In this document: positions 26,930 through 35,729 of the stretch, in pieces
Layout: each line of letters begins with the position of its first letter
Position numbering within the stretch: position 1 is the first letter of the stretch
Source of the DNA: a virus
DNA length: 64,000 nucleotides
Virus record (IMG/VR): IMGVR_UViG_3300042540_000949
Location: 1-64,000 of that record
Direction: 5' to 3' (one strand)
Position numbers and translations under genes: made by a program
Notes under the pieces: generated by a model
What the model was told of the DNA's origin: nothing
The model's input: the letters and a program-made list of their open reading frames with translations, nothing else
Database searches by the model: none

Positions 26930-26932
26930 ATA
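26926..26932 (+). promoter_or_regulatory. Late promoter, CTAAATA, before uvsW
   Basis: CTAAATA overlaps the uvsY stop codon and ends 4 bases before the uvsW GTG. T4 uvsW is itself a late gene, which supports reading this as a functional late promoter. Confidence 0.65.
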
Positions 26933-26936
26933 TTAT

Positions 26937-28445
26937 GTGGATATTGAAGTTGATTCTATTGATGAAGTTCGGTATTATGTGAAGACCGACAAAGGCATAA
27001 AACAAGAGTTAAGGGACTATTTTTCATTCATGGTCCCAGGTGCTCAATATATGCCTTTATACAAAAAAAGAATCTGGGATGGTAAAATAAGATTGTTCGA
27101 CATTCTTTCTTCCACTCTTCCCCGTGGATTGAAAACTTATCTAGAAAAGTTTTGTAAAGAACGACAATACCAACTAAATATTAAAGAGACAAAAAATCCT
27201 CTATGCATCACGGAGGACAAACTTTTACAGTTCTACGATACATTGCAGGTTTCGGTAAAGAAACAAGCAGTGAAAATGCACCCACACCAACAGCAGGCCA
27301 TACTGCATGCTTTGAATCAACACAGATGCGTGTTGATTTCGCCTACTGGTTCGGGCAAAAGTTTGATCATATACGTCTTGGTCCGGTTTCTTCAATCCGT
27401 ATTAAAGTCAGATCGGAAAATACTTATTTTAGTTCCCACGGTTGGTCTGGTCAATCAGATGGAATCCGACTTCTTTGACTATTCAAAGAACGACAAGTCT
27501 TGGTCCTGCAAGAAGTACATTCAAAAAATCATGGCTGGGGCAGAAAAGGAACTCAACAGACAGGTTGTGGTTTCTACATGGCAGTCGATATACAAACTCC
27601 CAAAGACTTGGTTTGACCAGTTCGATGCTGTCTTCTTCGATGAGTGTCATCAAGCCAAAGCCGAATCAATCAACTTCATTGGTCAAAAACTCTCAAAGGC
27701 TTGGTTTCGAATTGGTACTACAGGTACGCTAGATCAGGCACAGGCTCATCGACTTAGCATCGAAGGCATTCTTGGTCCTGCGATTCAGTTCATTCAAACC
27801 AAGGGATTGATGAACAAGGGTTTGCTTGCAAAACTCGGGATAGATTGCATAATTCTTAAATATAATGATGAGGAGAAGCAATTCATCAAGAAACAAAAAT
27901 ACATTGATGAATTGAAATGGATCGTAACGAATGAAAAGCGAAACGAATTCATCAAAGAACTCGCCCTCCGCACCAAGGGGAATACCCTTGTCCTCTTTAA
28001 TTACGTCGAAGACCACGGTAAACCACTCGCAGCTCTCTTGGAAGCAGCGGGAACGGATCGCAAAATATATCTCATACACGGAAAAACAGAAGCAGATTCA
28101 AGAGAATACATCCGTAAAGTCATCGACAAAGAATCAAACGCCATTCTGGTGGCCAGTTTTGGTACGACTAGCACTGGCATCAACATTGTCAATCTTGACA
28201 ATATTATTTTTGCTTCACCTACTAAATCGATTATAAGATTGCTTCAAAGCATTGGCCGTGGTCTTAGAGTGTCAGAGAAGAAGAAAACACTCAAAGTATA
28301 TGACATTGTTGACGATCTTTGCTGGAAGTCACACAAGAATCATATCTACAGACATTTCGAAGAGCGTGTGAAGATTTACAAAAAAGAAAAGTTTGATTAC
28401 ACCGTTCATTCGATGTCTTTTACAGACCTAAGAAAAAATAAATAA
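26937..28445 (+). CDS. uvsW: UvsW DNA/RNA helicase
   Basis: A 502-residue superfamily 2 helicase like T4 UvsW. The GTG start gives MDIEVDS, matching the T4 N-terminus. Walker A SPTGSGKS is near 136-143, the DECHQ motif near 230, TGTL (motif III) near 264, and the C-terminal RecA fold ends with IGRGLRVSEKKK (motif VI). UvsW unwinds D-loops, R-loops and stalled forks and shifts T4 from origin-dependent to recombination-dependent replication. No Shine-Dalgarno is present. Confidence 0.93.
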   Translation: MDIEVDSIDEVRYYVKTDKGIKQELRDYFSFMVPGAQYMPLYKKRIWDGKIRLFDILSSTLPRGLKTYLEKFCKERQYQLNIKETKNPLCITEDKLLQFYDTLQVSVKKQAVKMHPHQQQAILHALNQHRCVLISPTGSGKSLIIYVLVRFLQSVLKSDRKILILVPTVGLVNQMESDFFDYSKNDKSWSCKKYIQKIMAGAEKELNRQVVVSTWQSIYKLPKTWFDQFDAVFFDECHQAKAESINFIGQKLSKAWFRIGTTGTLDQAQAHRLSIEGILGPAIQFIQTKGLMNKGLLAKLGIDCIILKYNDEEKQFIKKQKYIDELKWIVTNEKRNEFIKELALRTKGNTLVLFNYVEDHGKPLAALLEAAGTDRKIYLIHGKTEADSREYIRKVIDKESNAILVASFGTTSTGINIVNLDNIIFASPTKSIIRLLQSIGRGLRVSEKKKTLKVYDIVDDLCWKSHKNHIYRHFEERVKIYKKEKFDYTVHSMSFTDLRKNK

Positions 28446-28462
28446 GAGTAGGAGGACATCCT

Positions 28463-29122
28463 ATGTCCGATTCACTTCCTGAAAATCCTCTTTCAGGCAC
28501 ACTTAGAGTTGTTAGGTTGCTTACGGGAGAGGAATTAATTGGTCTGGTCAAGGATGTGTCCCAACACGAAATTAGTTTGAGAATGCCTGCCTTGATGGAA
28601 AACTATGCAACAAAGACTCCTGAAGGCGATATCATGGAATTCGTCAAACTTGTCAATTATCTTTACAACATTAAAGGGTTTGAAATTTTGGTTCCTCGTA
28701 ATTCAATTGTCTATATGGGAACACCAACAGATGAACTGACATCAATGTATGAGGCATACTTGATTTTGATTCAAGACAACCCAAAATCAGCCATTGCACC
28801 CAATAATGTTTATAGTACAGGAAACCAACAAGGTTTAGAACTTTTAAACGAGCTTTTCAACAATGATGATTTTGTTGGTTTCATCAATGATTTGATGGAA
28901 AATTTTGAGGCTGCTGGAGTGGATCTTGGAGATGATGATGCAGAAGAGGAAGCTGACGTAGAATCGTTTATAAGCCCCGAGGAGGAAGAAACGCCCCCGA
29001 AGCCACCCAAGCGAAAGAAACGCCGTAAAACGAAACCAGAGACCAATAAACTGCCTTATAAACCGGAGAGCCCACCAGAGGATCCGGAAAGTTGGTCAGA
29101 TAACCCTAATGACTATCTTTAA
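28463..29122 (+). CDS. Sm-like N-terminal protein with acidic/proline tail
   Basis: A 219-residue protein with a strong AGGAGG seven bases before the ATG. Residues about 12-95 (LRVVRLLTGEELIGLVKDV) have the RL-x-GEE pattern of a small Sm-like beta-barrel; the same pattern begins the 101-residue protein at 61159. The rest is acidic (DDDAEEEAD) then Pro/Lys/Glu-rich and looks disordered. Function is unknown; an RNA- or protein-binding role is possible. The 3' end overlaps the convergent 29119 gene by four bases. Confidence 0.6.
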   Translation: MSDSLPENPLSGTLRVVRLLTGEELIGLVKDVSQHEISLRMPALMENYATKTPEGDIMEFVKLVNYLYNIKGFEILVPRNSIVYMGTPTDELTSMYEAYLILIQDNPKSAIAPNNVYSTGNQQGLELLNELFNNDDFVGFINDLMENFEAAGVDLGDDDAEEEADVESFISPEEEETPPKPPKRKKRRKTKPETNKLPYKPESPPEDPESWSDNPNDYL

Positions 29123-29658
29123 CGGTTTTGTTTCAAGTTTGATGGGACAGCATCTTCCCCATCAACCCACATGTCATAATATGAATATTTGAAACTGCAT
29201 GTGGCCTTTTGAATTACGGCATCACTACTATCGGCTTGAAATACCAAACCATTCAATTTTACTGGTATGATGTAGTGAAAGGTTGTTTGCAAAATTGAGC
29301 AATTATTGGATGGATCAAAAAGATACAAGTTTGCTGAGTGATGCCAATCTTGATACATCAAATTGTGATCGATATCATTTTGAATATTTGTGATATTTCG
29401 AATCCAAGAATACAAATTTTTCCAGTTTGTCAGATCAGAATCTACGATGAATTCAACATTTAATAATTCAAAGTTTGCACTCATGGTGGGAACAGGGATG
29501 GTCACACCAAGAACTGTTGGCTGATTTTGATCGGGGACTGCAATACCTGGCAAATTTGCACGCTGACACATGAGTTCCATTTGCTTGGTTCCACGACCAA
29601 AGATAAGACGAAAATAACTGTTGTAGAGTGGATTGATGTTTGATGAACAAATGCTCAT
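29119..29658 (-). CDS. Tail-tube-like structural protein (third tube-fold copy)
   Basis: A 179-residue protein: NINPLYNSYFRLIFGRGTKQ, then MCQRANLPGI and later VEFIVDSDLTNWKNLYSWIRN. The 'xxANLPGI' turn followed by paired strands is the usual opening of gp19-type tube subunits. Two closer gp19 homologues lie at 35730 and 36283, so this may be an initiator, terminator or connector ring instead. Its promoter octamer ends 5 bases before the ATG and there is no Shine-Dalgarno. Confidence 0.5.
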   Translation of the reverse strand: MSICSSNINPLYNSYFRLIFGRGTKQMELMCQRANLPGIAVPDQNQPTVLGVTIPVPTMSANFELLNVEFIVDSDLTNWKNLYSWIRNITNIQNDIDHNLMYQDWHHSANLYLFDPSNNCSILQTTFHYIIPVKLNGLVFQADSSDAVIQKATCSFKYSYYDMWVDGEDAVPSNLKQNR

Positions 29659-29663
29659 AGAAA

Positions 29664-29671
29664 TATTTATG
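29664..29671 (-). promoter_or_regulatory. Late promoter, CATAAATA
   Basis: Late-type octamer on the minus strand ending 5 bases before the ATG at 29658. It lies just downstream of the gp23 terminator, so this gene is a separate late unit. Confidence 0.65.
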
Positions 29672-29675
29672 GTAA

Positions 29676-29707
29676 AACAAAAACCTCCCGATTTCTCGGG
29701 AGGTTTT
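29676..29707 (-). terminator. Rho-independent terminator after gp23
   Basis: A 9-bp perfect stem (29683-29691 with 29696-29704) and a four-base loop, followed on the minus strand by a T-rich run. It lies immediately after the major capsid gene and separates it from the tube-like gene. Confidence 0.9.
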
Positions 29708-29730
29708 CGAAGGTTTGGTTAACTGAATAA

Positions 29731-31182
29731 TCAGTTGATGGCGTTGCCGTGTAGATTCTTGACTTGAGTAATACGGTAGTATTGGTTCAAGCCTCTGGTC
29801 AACTTCTCTCCATCAGGAATATTGCTGCTGTCAAGGACGTATGGGTTGGCTACAACACCATAACGGGTCTTGAATGCAATACGTGGTTGGAAAGTGTTGG
29901 GATCTACTGCACGGACCATTTGTAGCGGTACGTATGGGCAGTAGAACAAACCAGCATCGTATGGAGACTCACCCTTATAGCCAGTTACGAAGAAGTTCAT
30001 TCCAACTGGGCTGTAGGGATCGATGTATACGCGGATCTTGCCAGAGAGGATACCAGCAAAGGTGTTTTGGGTATCATCAGCATTGATCTGAGGAGCGATT
30101 GCGGGGCTGAGGCTCATGAAGCCAGACATGGCTAGAGCAGCAGCGGTATCGCTGTCACAGATGATGAAGTTACCCTTGCCACGGCGGGTTTCCTTGGCGA
30201 TGGTGTTGCACTCACGTTCGATTTGGAAGCTGAGGCCACGGAAGCGTTCAGCGGACCAACGACCGTCTGAGTCAACATCAAGATCATATACACCAGGAAC
30301 TGCTAGGTCAATTTGTTGTGATCCATCTTTGGCTACATAGTAGATGCTGCGAACGACTTCGCGGTTGATCTCAGCGAGAATTTCGGTGCTGAGAAGATTA
30401 GCGAGTTCGGCTTCAGCGTCTAGACCGTGAACAGCCTTGAGGTCTTGTGCCAATTCGACGGTGTAGTTGCTGGCAAGAGCGCGGGTCTTGGCTTGTACGG
30501 CAACACGGTCGATTGAGAAGGCCATTTGGTTCCAGTTAGCATATGCATTGCTGCTGTCTGGTTGATAGAAACCACAAGCACCAACAACTTGATTGCTACC
30601 AATTGCTTCGCCTTTATTGGTCAAAATACCACGAAGGTTATTTAGAGTATTTAAACCACGGTATGCGGCTGAAAAACCAGTTGCACAGTTTCCATTAAAA
30701 TTCCAACCAGCGGATAGACCGTCATAACCAGTGGGCAATGTCCAACCACAACCACCGAATTGTGCGGCGGGCTCTTGGAACATAGCTTCAACCGATGAAG
30801 AGTATTGTGAAGCTTTATTTCCACCAAGTTGATATTGAGCGCGCATTGCAAAGATGAGGCCAGTTGGGGCGGTCATTGGCTGAACGCCGCAGATGTCATA
30901 GGCCATCAAGTTTGGCATAGCACGACGAACCAAGGAGATGAGCACGGGATCATAACCAGCAACGTTTGGTGTGTTGCTGTAATCCATGGGCATTCCGAGG
31001 TTGTTGGAGCTCATGGTCTCAGTGAGGTGCTGAGAACGAAGAGCCTGCTCTTGGTTTTCTAGAAGGACGGCAGTGACTTTCTTGCGATAGTCATCTTGAA
31101 TCTTGGGGAGTGCATCGTGGCCGAGCACGGGATCCCATTTTTCTGTTAAAACGTCATATGGTGTATTTTCTGCGAATTGCAT
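29731..31182 (-). CDS. 23: Major capsid protein gp23
   Basis: A 483-residue HK97-fold capsid protein recognisable as T4 gp23: VLLENQEQALRSQHLTE, VLISLVRRAMPNLMAYDICG and the C-terminal GMNFFVTGYKGESPYDAG and YGVVANPYVL. About 930 copies are typical for a T4-like head, and the prohead protease removes an N-terminal segment. AGGAG twelve bases before the ATG and a CTAAATA late promoter lie upstream; a terminator follows. Confidence 0.97.
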   Translation of the reverse strand: MQFAENTPYDVLTEKWDPVLGHDALPKIQDDYRKKVTAVLLENQEQALRSQHLTETMSSNNLGMPMDYSNTPNVAGYDPVLISLVRRAMPNLMAYDICGVQPMTAPTGLIFAMRAQYQLGGNKASQYSSSVEAMFQEPAAQFGGCGWTLPTGYDGLSAGWNFNGNCATGFSAAYRGLNTLNNLRGILTNKGEAIGSNQVVGACGFYQPDSSNAYANWNQMAFSIDRVAVQAKTRALASNYTVELAQDLKAVHGLDAEAELANLLSTEILAEINREVVRSIYYVAKDGSQQIDLAVPGVYDLDVDSDGRWSAERFRGLSFQIERECNTIAKETRRGKGNFIICDSDTAAALAMSGFMSLSPAIAPQINADDTQNTFAGILSGKIRVYIDPYSPVGMNFFVTGYKGESPYDAGLFYCPYVPLQMVRAVDPNTFQPRIAFKTRYGVVANPYVLDSSNIPDGEKLTRGLNQYYRITQVKNLHGNAIN

Positions 31183-31209
31183 TTTAGTGTTTTCTCCTGT
31201 GAGTGTAAA

Positions 31210-31216
31210 TATTTAG
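31210..31216 (-). promoter_or_regulatory. Late promoter of gp23, CTAAATA
   Basis: Minus-strand CTAAATA followed by a leader of about 20 bases with AGGAG before the ATG at 31182. Unlike many late genes here, the capsid gene has a real leader and Shine-Dalgarno. Confidence 0.7.
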
Positions 31217-31228
31217 TAATAGTGAAAT

Positions 31229-32281
31229 TTAGACCTTTTTATTGAGTCTACCCAACGCACCGACGTAACCTTCTACGAGGGTAGTCGGGGCAGTTTTGAC
31301 TGGTGCAAATGTTTGCTCTGGCTCAACGGAACGAGCAGGAGCGCGAGTTGCGGTGTTTAGATAATTTTCCTTGATGGCTGTTAGTTTTTCACGGTATTCA
31401 TCAACTGTACCGAAAGAAACATTTTCCATTAGGTTTTGAAGTTTGGCGATTTGAGTGTCTGCAAGGTCTCTTGTCTCAGCGACAAAGATTCCAGCACATT
31501 CAGTCAATTCGATTTGCTTCTTGAGTTCAATGCTGACATTTACGGACTCGTTGAGTTTATTTTCCAACTCACGATTTTGAGCGTAAAGTTCATCAAGAAC
31601 GTTGTACTTCTCGTTGGGAACGTCAATGTAGTGGTTCTCAAAGAGGTTCTTTAGACCACTGATGAAGTTCTCGGCAATTTGAGTCTTGATACCTTGTTCA
31701 ACGGCCACAGCGTTCTCTGTCATCCATTCTTCGACTACGTAGTCAAGATAGTCATCTACCTTCTCTACGAGTGATTCGGTGACATTCTCAAGATATTGCT
31801 TGACGTTGCCGTCAACACCTTGAACGATGTGGGCAACGGTCTTTTCAACGCGGTCGGTGACAGCGGCTTCAAAGATTGCCTCTAGTTTGCTGACGAGTTC
31901 TTCTGAAGCGACTTCTTCACCGAGCAATGAAGCGAGAGCAGCGCGGAATTGTGCGCGGGCTTCTGCGATCATTTCCTGATCTTCAACGCTTTCTTCGACT
32001 TCGGTGGGCTCTTCTTCTTCTGTTTCCTCTGTCTCCTCTTCCTCTCCGGAAGATTGAGCAGGAGCGGACATTGCTGGAGCAGCCTTACCCATCATGCCCA
32101 TTGAGTTGGGGACGATTGGGGCTGGAACTCCGGGAACGGCAACAGCGCCCGTGGCAACTGGTGGGGCGGTCATTGAGCCCTTTCCGGTTGCATCGACGGA
32201 ACCCTTGCCGGTTGCATCGTAATCGCCTAGACCCATGGCTTGCATGGCGGCTTCTGAGATAGTTTGTTTCTTATTTTTCAT
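31229..32281 (-). CDS. 22: Prohead scaffold protein gp22
   Basis: I start at the ATG at 32281 (about 350 residues, MKNKKQTISEAAMQAMG) because a TATAAATA late promoter sits at 32308-32315, inside the longer in-frame reading, and AAGGA lies upstream. The protein has a Gly/Ala/Pro linker, a very acidic middle (EEEETEETEEEE) and long charged helices, as in T4 core proteins that are cut up by the prohead protease. Its position between gp21 and gp23 is the T4 order. Confidence 0.85.
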   Translation of the reverse strand: MKNKKQTISEAAMQAMGLGDYDATGKGSVDATGKGSMTAPPVATGAVAVPGVPAPIVPNSMGMMGKAAPAMSAPAQSSGEEEETEETEEEEPTEVEESVEDQEMIAEARAQFRAALASLLGEEVASEELVSKLEAIFEAAVTDRVEKTVAHIVQGVDGNVKQYLENVTESLVEKVDDYLDYVVEEWMTENAVAVEQGIKTQIAENFISGLKNLFENHYIDVPNEKYNVLDELYAQNRELENKLNESVNVSIELKKQIELTECAGIFVAETRDLADTQIAKLQNLMENVSFGTVDEYREKLTAIKENYLNTATRAPARSVEPEQTFAPVKTAPTTLVEGYVGALGRLNKKV

Positions 32282-32307
32282 ATTAAAAGGATCCTTAAGT
32301 GTAAAAT

Positions 32308-32315
32308 TATTTATA
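32308..32315 (-). promoter_or_regulatory. Late promoter of gp22, TATAAATA
   Basis: Exact T4 late octamer on the minus strand, 26 bases before the ATG at 32281, with a leader containing AAGGA. It fixes the gp22 start. Confidence 0.8.
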
Positions 32316-32330
32316 CTCCAAAAAAGTTCA

Positions 32331-32951
32331 TTATGGTGTTCTTCTTCTTGATGTTGATGGTACACCAGACCCACTTAGTAGAGAAGAAATCCAATTTTGC
32401 TGTGAATATTGAGTTTGTGGTGTGTAAAGTGTAACGGGTGGACTTCCTGCACCAGAAACAACATTACCAGCATATTCTGGTCCAAATGCTTGTTTTTGTA
32501 AATCTAAGTACGATAAGCCAGTAAGATCACGCAAAGTAGGTAATAACGATGTACCTAAAAATGCAAAAGGTTTGGCTGCAGAACCAATTTTTTTCATTGC
32601 AGAACCTGCTTTTGATGGATCAACAAAACGTTTCATAAGTCCTTGCCCCAAACTTACTGCAGCAGCTATATCTCCTAGCCCAAGATCCAAGGGATTGGGA
32701 GAATTGGTAATCCCAGTTCCTGCACCACCAAAAGCCACTTTATCCAAATCAATTTTTTCACCCTTTTTTGCTTTTAAATCCAAAGGACTTTTTATAACTC
32801 CTGTGGTGCTGAGATCGGAGCGTGCTTCGGCAAAATAACGTTTTCTGTATTCCTTCAAATGTACATAAACATTGTCATTTGGATTGCTTTCATTTTTGTG
32901 TTCAAGCAATGCACACAGATATGTTTTTGTGTTTGAAGGAATGTTATTCAT
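32331..32951 (-). CDS. Unknown protein between gp21 and gp22
   Basis: A 206-residue protein with an N-terminal helical part (MNNIPSNTKTYLCALLEH), a Gly/Ala-rich hydrophobic middle (LGLGDIAAAVSLGQGL, then KPFAFLGTSLLPTLRDLTGLS) and a Ser/Thr/Gln-rich C-terminus. It overlaps gp21 by four bases. I do not recognise the family. The location among head-assembly genes suggests a head or core component that is co-translated with the protease. Confidence 0.6.
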   Translation of the reverse strand: MNNIPSNTKTYLCALLEHKNESNPNDNVYVHLKEYRKRYFAEARSDLSTTGVIKSPLDLKAKKGEKIDLDKVAFGGAGTGITNSPNPLDLGLGDIAAAVSLGQGLMKRFVDPSKAGSAMKKIGSAAKPFAFLGTSLLPTLRDLTGLSYLDLQKQAFGPEYAGNVVSGAGSPPVTLYTPQTQYSQQNWISSLLSGSGVPSTSRRRTP

Positions 32952-33595
32952 GACAATTTCTTAAAATAGTTATTGAAAACCTTTACAATGTTTTCTTGAA
33001 GATCTCTTTTGGGAGAATTTTTGATCAGTTTGACGGATTGTTCACGATCTCTTTCGGTCCACATTCCGTTTTCAAAAATCCATTCCTTGCCTTCCATGAT
33101 TCCATTGACAAAAGCATTTGGAGCAGAAGGATCTGCAACAATGTCAATTGCGGCAAGCATGAAGTCTTCTTGAACTTCTTGGTAGCCGTTCTTGGGACGA
33201 AGCGAGCCCATTCCACGGGTGGAAACACCGAGTTGAGCACCTTCATCAATCAAGTTTTTGACGATTCTTCCCATTGGAGTGTCAAGGACTTTTGCCTTTC
33301 CGTAGACATTCTTGCCGTCTTCGTGAAGGGTCTTGATCATGTGTGAAACCCTATCAAGATTGACTGTTGGGCCTGTGGGGTGATTTAATTCTCCCATTGC
33401 ACGGCCCTTTTCAACATACTCGGTAATATAACGACCACATTCCTTTTTGAGTATGCCGCTTGGATAGACTCTGCCGTTGCGATTCTTTACATCAGATTGC
33501 ATGAAAACACCTTCGATGAAATATGTCTTTTCACCGTTTCCGATGTTCTCCTTGATGTACTTGATATCTTCAGTTAGTTCCGTTATCAGTTTCAT
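32948..33595 (-). CDS. 21: Prohead protease gp21
   Basis: A 215-residue protein of the T4 gp21 family (herpesvirus-protease-like fold): YFIEGVFMQSDVKNRNGR at the N-terminus, the histidine motif ELNHPTG near 95, and LGVSTRGMGS with the nucleophile serine near 138. It cleaves gp22, gp23 and itself in the prohead. Its ATG lies 26 bases inside the end of the 59-residue upstream gene, so the two share coding sequence in different frames. Confidence 0.93.
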   Translation of the reverse strand: MKLITELTEDIKYIKENIGNGEKTYFIEGVFMQSDVKNRNGRVYPSGILKKECGRYITEYVEKGRAMGELNHPTGPTVNLDRVSHMIKTLHEDGKNVYGKAKVLDTPMGRIVKNLIDEGAQLGVSTRGMGSLRPKNGYQEVQEDFMLAAIDIVADPSAPNAFVNGIMEGKEWIFENGMWTERDREQSVKLIKNSPKRDLQENIVKVFNNYFKKLS

Positions 33596-33749
33596 TGTTT
33601 GTTCCTAGAATTTTTTTGGCAACGGTCTTGTATTGCTCTTCAAGTTTGCTTCCAATCTTGGAATAAAGAACTTTTGAGGTTGTTTCCTTGAAAGAAACCG
33701 CATTTTCTTGAATTGCATTTTTTAACATGTCTCTGATTTCGTTTTTCAT
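33570..33749 (-). CDS. Small head-core protein candidate
   Basis: A 59-residue ORF, ATG at 33749, TGA at 33570-33572, beginning MKNEIRDMLKNAIQENAV and highly charged with a helical pattern (SKLEEQYKTVAKKI). It overlaps the gp21 start by 26 bases and the upstream 136-residue gene end by four bases (ATGA-type junction). T4 has two small core genes, 67 and 68, in exactly this interval between gp20 and gp21. Position supports a core-protein role; sequence alone does not prove it. Confidence 0.65.
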   Translation of the reverse strand: MKNEIRDMLKNAIQENAVSFKETTSKVLYSKIGSKLEEQYKTVAKKILGTNNETDNGTN

Positions 33750-34156
33750 TGTAATTTCCTGGTTTCTTGTGCAAACTTAATGTGCTGTTTGAATGCTTTC
33801 GTATTGTTAAAAATTTCTTGAGTCATTTTTTTTCTGTTTTCCGAATTCAGAGACTCAAACAAATTTTTAACCAATTCTTTTTCATTTTCAGTAATATTTA
33901 TAACAGAATGATCCTTCAGTATTACTTTTCCGCCTTCAAAATTTTCCATAAAATGAATAAATTTTTGTAGTTCGGGTGTTTCTTCGGTTGTCTCTTCGTT
34001 TTCAAAAAGACGGTTGGAAACTTCTTCTCGGACTGAAAAAATGGATTCATTGAGTTTGACAGCCAATGCTTGTTCAATGTTTTGCTTGAAGTATGCTTCA
34101 TTTTCAGAAAGCATTTCTTTGATTCCATTTTTTAAAAGTGTTTTTGAGATATCCAT
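33746..34156 (-). CDS. Prohead core protein, gp67/gp68-like position
   Basis: A 136-residue, charged, helical protein (KNGIKEMLSENEAYFKQNIE at the N-terminus; ENEETTEETPEL acidic spacer). It starts one base after the gp20 stop and ends overlapping the 59-residue gene. T4 core proteins gp67 and gp68 lie here, and helical acidic composition is what such internal scaffold proteins look like. Family assignment is by position and composition. Confidence 0.6.
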   Translation of the reverse strand: MDISKTLLKNGIKEMLSENEAYFKQNIEQALAVKLNESIFSVREEVSNRLFENEETTEETPELQKFIHFMENFEGGKVILKDHSVINITENEKELVKNLFESLNSENRKKMTQEIFNNTKAFKQHIKFAQETRKLQ

Positions 34157-34157
34157 T

Positions 34158-35723
34158 TTAACCCTCTGGTTGCTGTTGTTGTGCTTCTTGAGCCTGTTGT
34201 TGAGCCATCATTGCCAACTGCTCTTGTTGCATTCTTTGTCTATCAACTTCCATTTGTTTGTCCATTACACGCATGTCTTCCTCGCTTTGACGAAGAATGT
34301 TTTTTCTGACATAATCGGAAGAGAAGTATTTGCCGATGTAGGGATCAACAAATTGAACCATCTTAAGACGCTCTGCAAGAATTTCTGCTTCCTTGAGATC
34401 CCAGAAGTAATTGTCGGTATTGAAGACATAATTGATGTCTCCCTTCAATTCTCTCCAGTCATCATCAGTCATGACACCCTTGAGAAGAAGCTGAACTCTC
34501 AACATGTCAGCAAATAATTTGGTGAAATGATGACGAATTCTGTCAATGAACTTGTAAAACTTTACCTCTTCTCTCGTTATTTCAACGGATCGACCCATGT
34601 TGAAACCCGTGGACTCAGATGTCAATCTGCTGACTGGAACATTCAATGCCATGTACAATTTCTTCTTGAAGTAGTCAACGTCTTCGATCTGGGACATGGC
34701 CTGACCACCGGGAAGAGTGGAAATCTCGGTTCCTCTTGAACCTTCACGACGAGGAAGCCAGTAATCCTCAAGCACGGACAGATGGTTTCTTTCATCACGA
34801 ACTTCTCCGGTTGCTTGATTGTAGATGACACGATTGCGGAAGCGGCTCATCATGTCCCGCATATACTGCTCGGCCTTTTGCTTTGGCAACTGTCCTACGT
34901 CAACGTAGAACACTCTGCGTTCAGGTGCGCGAGCGATGCGGTAAACTAGAAGAGCATCTTCTAGTTGTCTCAACATGTTCAACGGACGAATGGCTTTGTG
35001 AAGATAGCCAAGAACACGCTTAGTATTGAGATCTACGATTCCTGAAGGAACATAGACAATGCTGTCCAACGACAGCTGAAGACCACCTGGACCAGTCAAC
35101 ATGTAGGATTCTTTGTCCGTATTTGTATAAAGGTAATACTCCTCAATGTCCGTGATCAAGGAAACGGATTGACCCTCCAAACGTTCCATTTCCTTTTTTA
35201 CTTTGCGAATCTTCTTGATTTTCAAAGGATCGACAGGAAGTATTTCCTTAATTCCGTCAGTTGGTTTTTCCTTGTCGATTACAATATTATAATACACTTT
35301 TGAATCGATGTACCATCTTCGAAATATTTCGTATGACTTGTTGTTAAAATCAAGAAGATGAAGAATTCTTTCAAACTCTCTGTAAATTTTGTTCTTGATC
35401 ACATCAGAAACCGGAAGATTGCCCAAATCCAATTTTACGGGTTTGCGGTCACTTCCCAAGACAATTGATGCATTTACGATTTCATCAACCGCATTGTCAA
35501 CTTCCGGGTAAATGGACATGTTTCTATATTGAACTACCGAAGCACTTTCATCACGCATGCTCGCAGCGTAATCAAGCGCAGTTCCAAAGAATCCACCAGC
35601 CTCTACTGTTACTGTACCATCATAAATTTCAGGAGCAGTAAAAGATTGTAATGATCTTTCCTGTTTCTCCTGTTTTGGAGTTCTTTTCTTTCCAAATTCA
35701 AATCCAAAAAGTTCTAATTCCAT
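34158..35723 (-). CDS. 20: Portal vertex protein gp20
   Basis: A 521-residue protein near the T4 gp20 length. Recognisable blocks include YRNMSIYPEVDNAVDEIVNA, then YFNNIVIDKEKP-like YYNIVIDKEKPTDGI, GYLHKAIRPLNMLRQLEDAL and FYVDVGQLPKQKAEQYM, with a Gln-rich C-terminal tail. Twelve copies form the DNA entry ring, start head assembly and bind the terminase. It is next to tail-tube genes, as in T4. Confidence 0.95.
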   Translation of the reverse strand: MELELFGFEFGKKRTPKQEKQERSLQSFTAPEIYDGTVTVEAGGFFGTALDYAASMRDESASVVQYRNMSIYPEVDNAVDEIVNASIVLGSDRKPVKLDLGNLPVSDVIKNKIYREFERILHLLDFNNKSYEIFRRWYIDSKVYYNIVIDKEKPTDGIKEILPVDPLKIKKIRKVKKEMERLEGQSVSLITDIEEYYLYTNTDKESYMLTGPGGLQLSLDSIVYVPSGIVDLNTKRVLGYLHKAIRPLNMLRQLEDALLVYRIARAPERRVFYVDVGQLPKQKAEQYMRDMMSRFRNRVIYNQATGEVRDERNHLSVLEDYWLPRREGSRGTEISTLPGGQAMSQIEDVDYFKKKLYMALNVPVSRLTSESTGFNMGRSVEITREEVKFYKFIDRIRHHFTKLFADMLRVQLLLKGVMTDDDWRELKGDINYVFNTDNYFWDLKEAEILAERLKMVQFVDPYIGKYFSSDYVRKNILRQSEEDMRVMDKQMEVDRQRMQQEQLAMMAQQQAQEAQQQQPEG

Positions 35724-35729
35724 AATTTA

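Noticed and set aside
32282-32374. N-terminal extension of gp22 to 32374
   Set aside because: It would read through the exact late promoter at 32308-32315 and into the end of the upstream gene.
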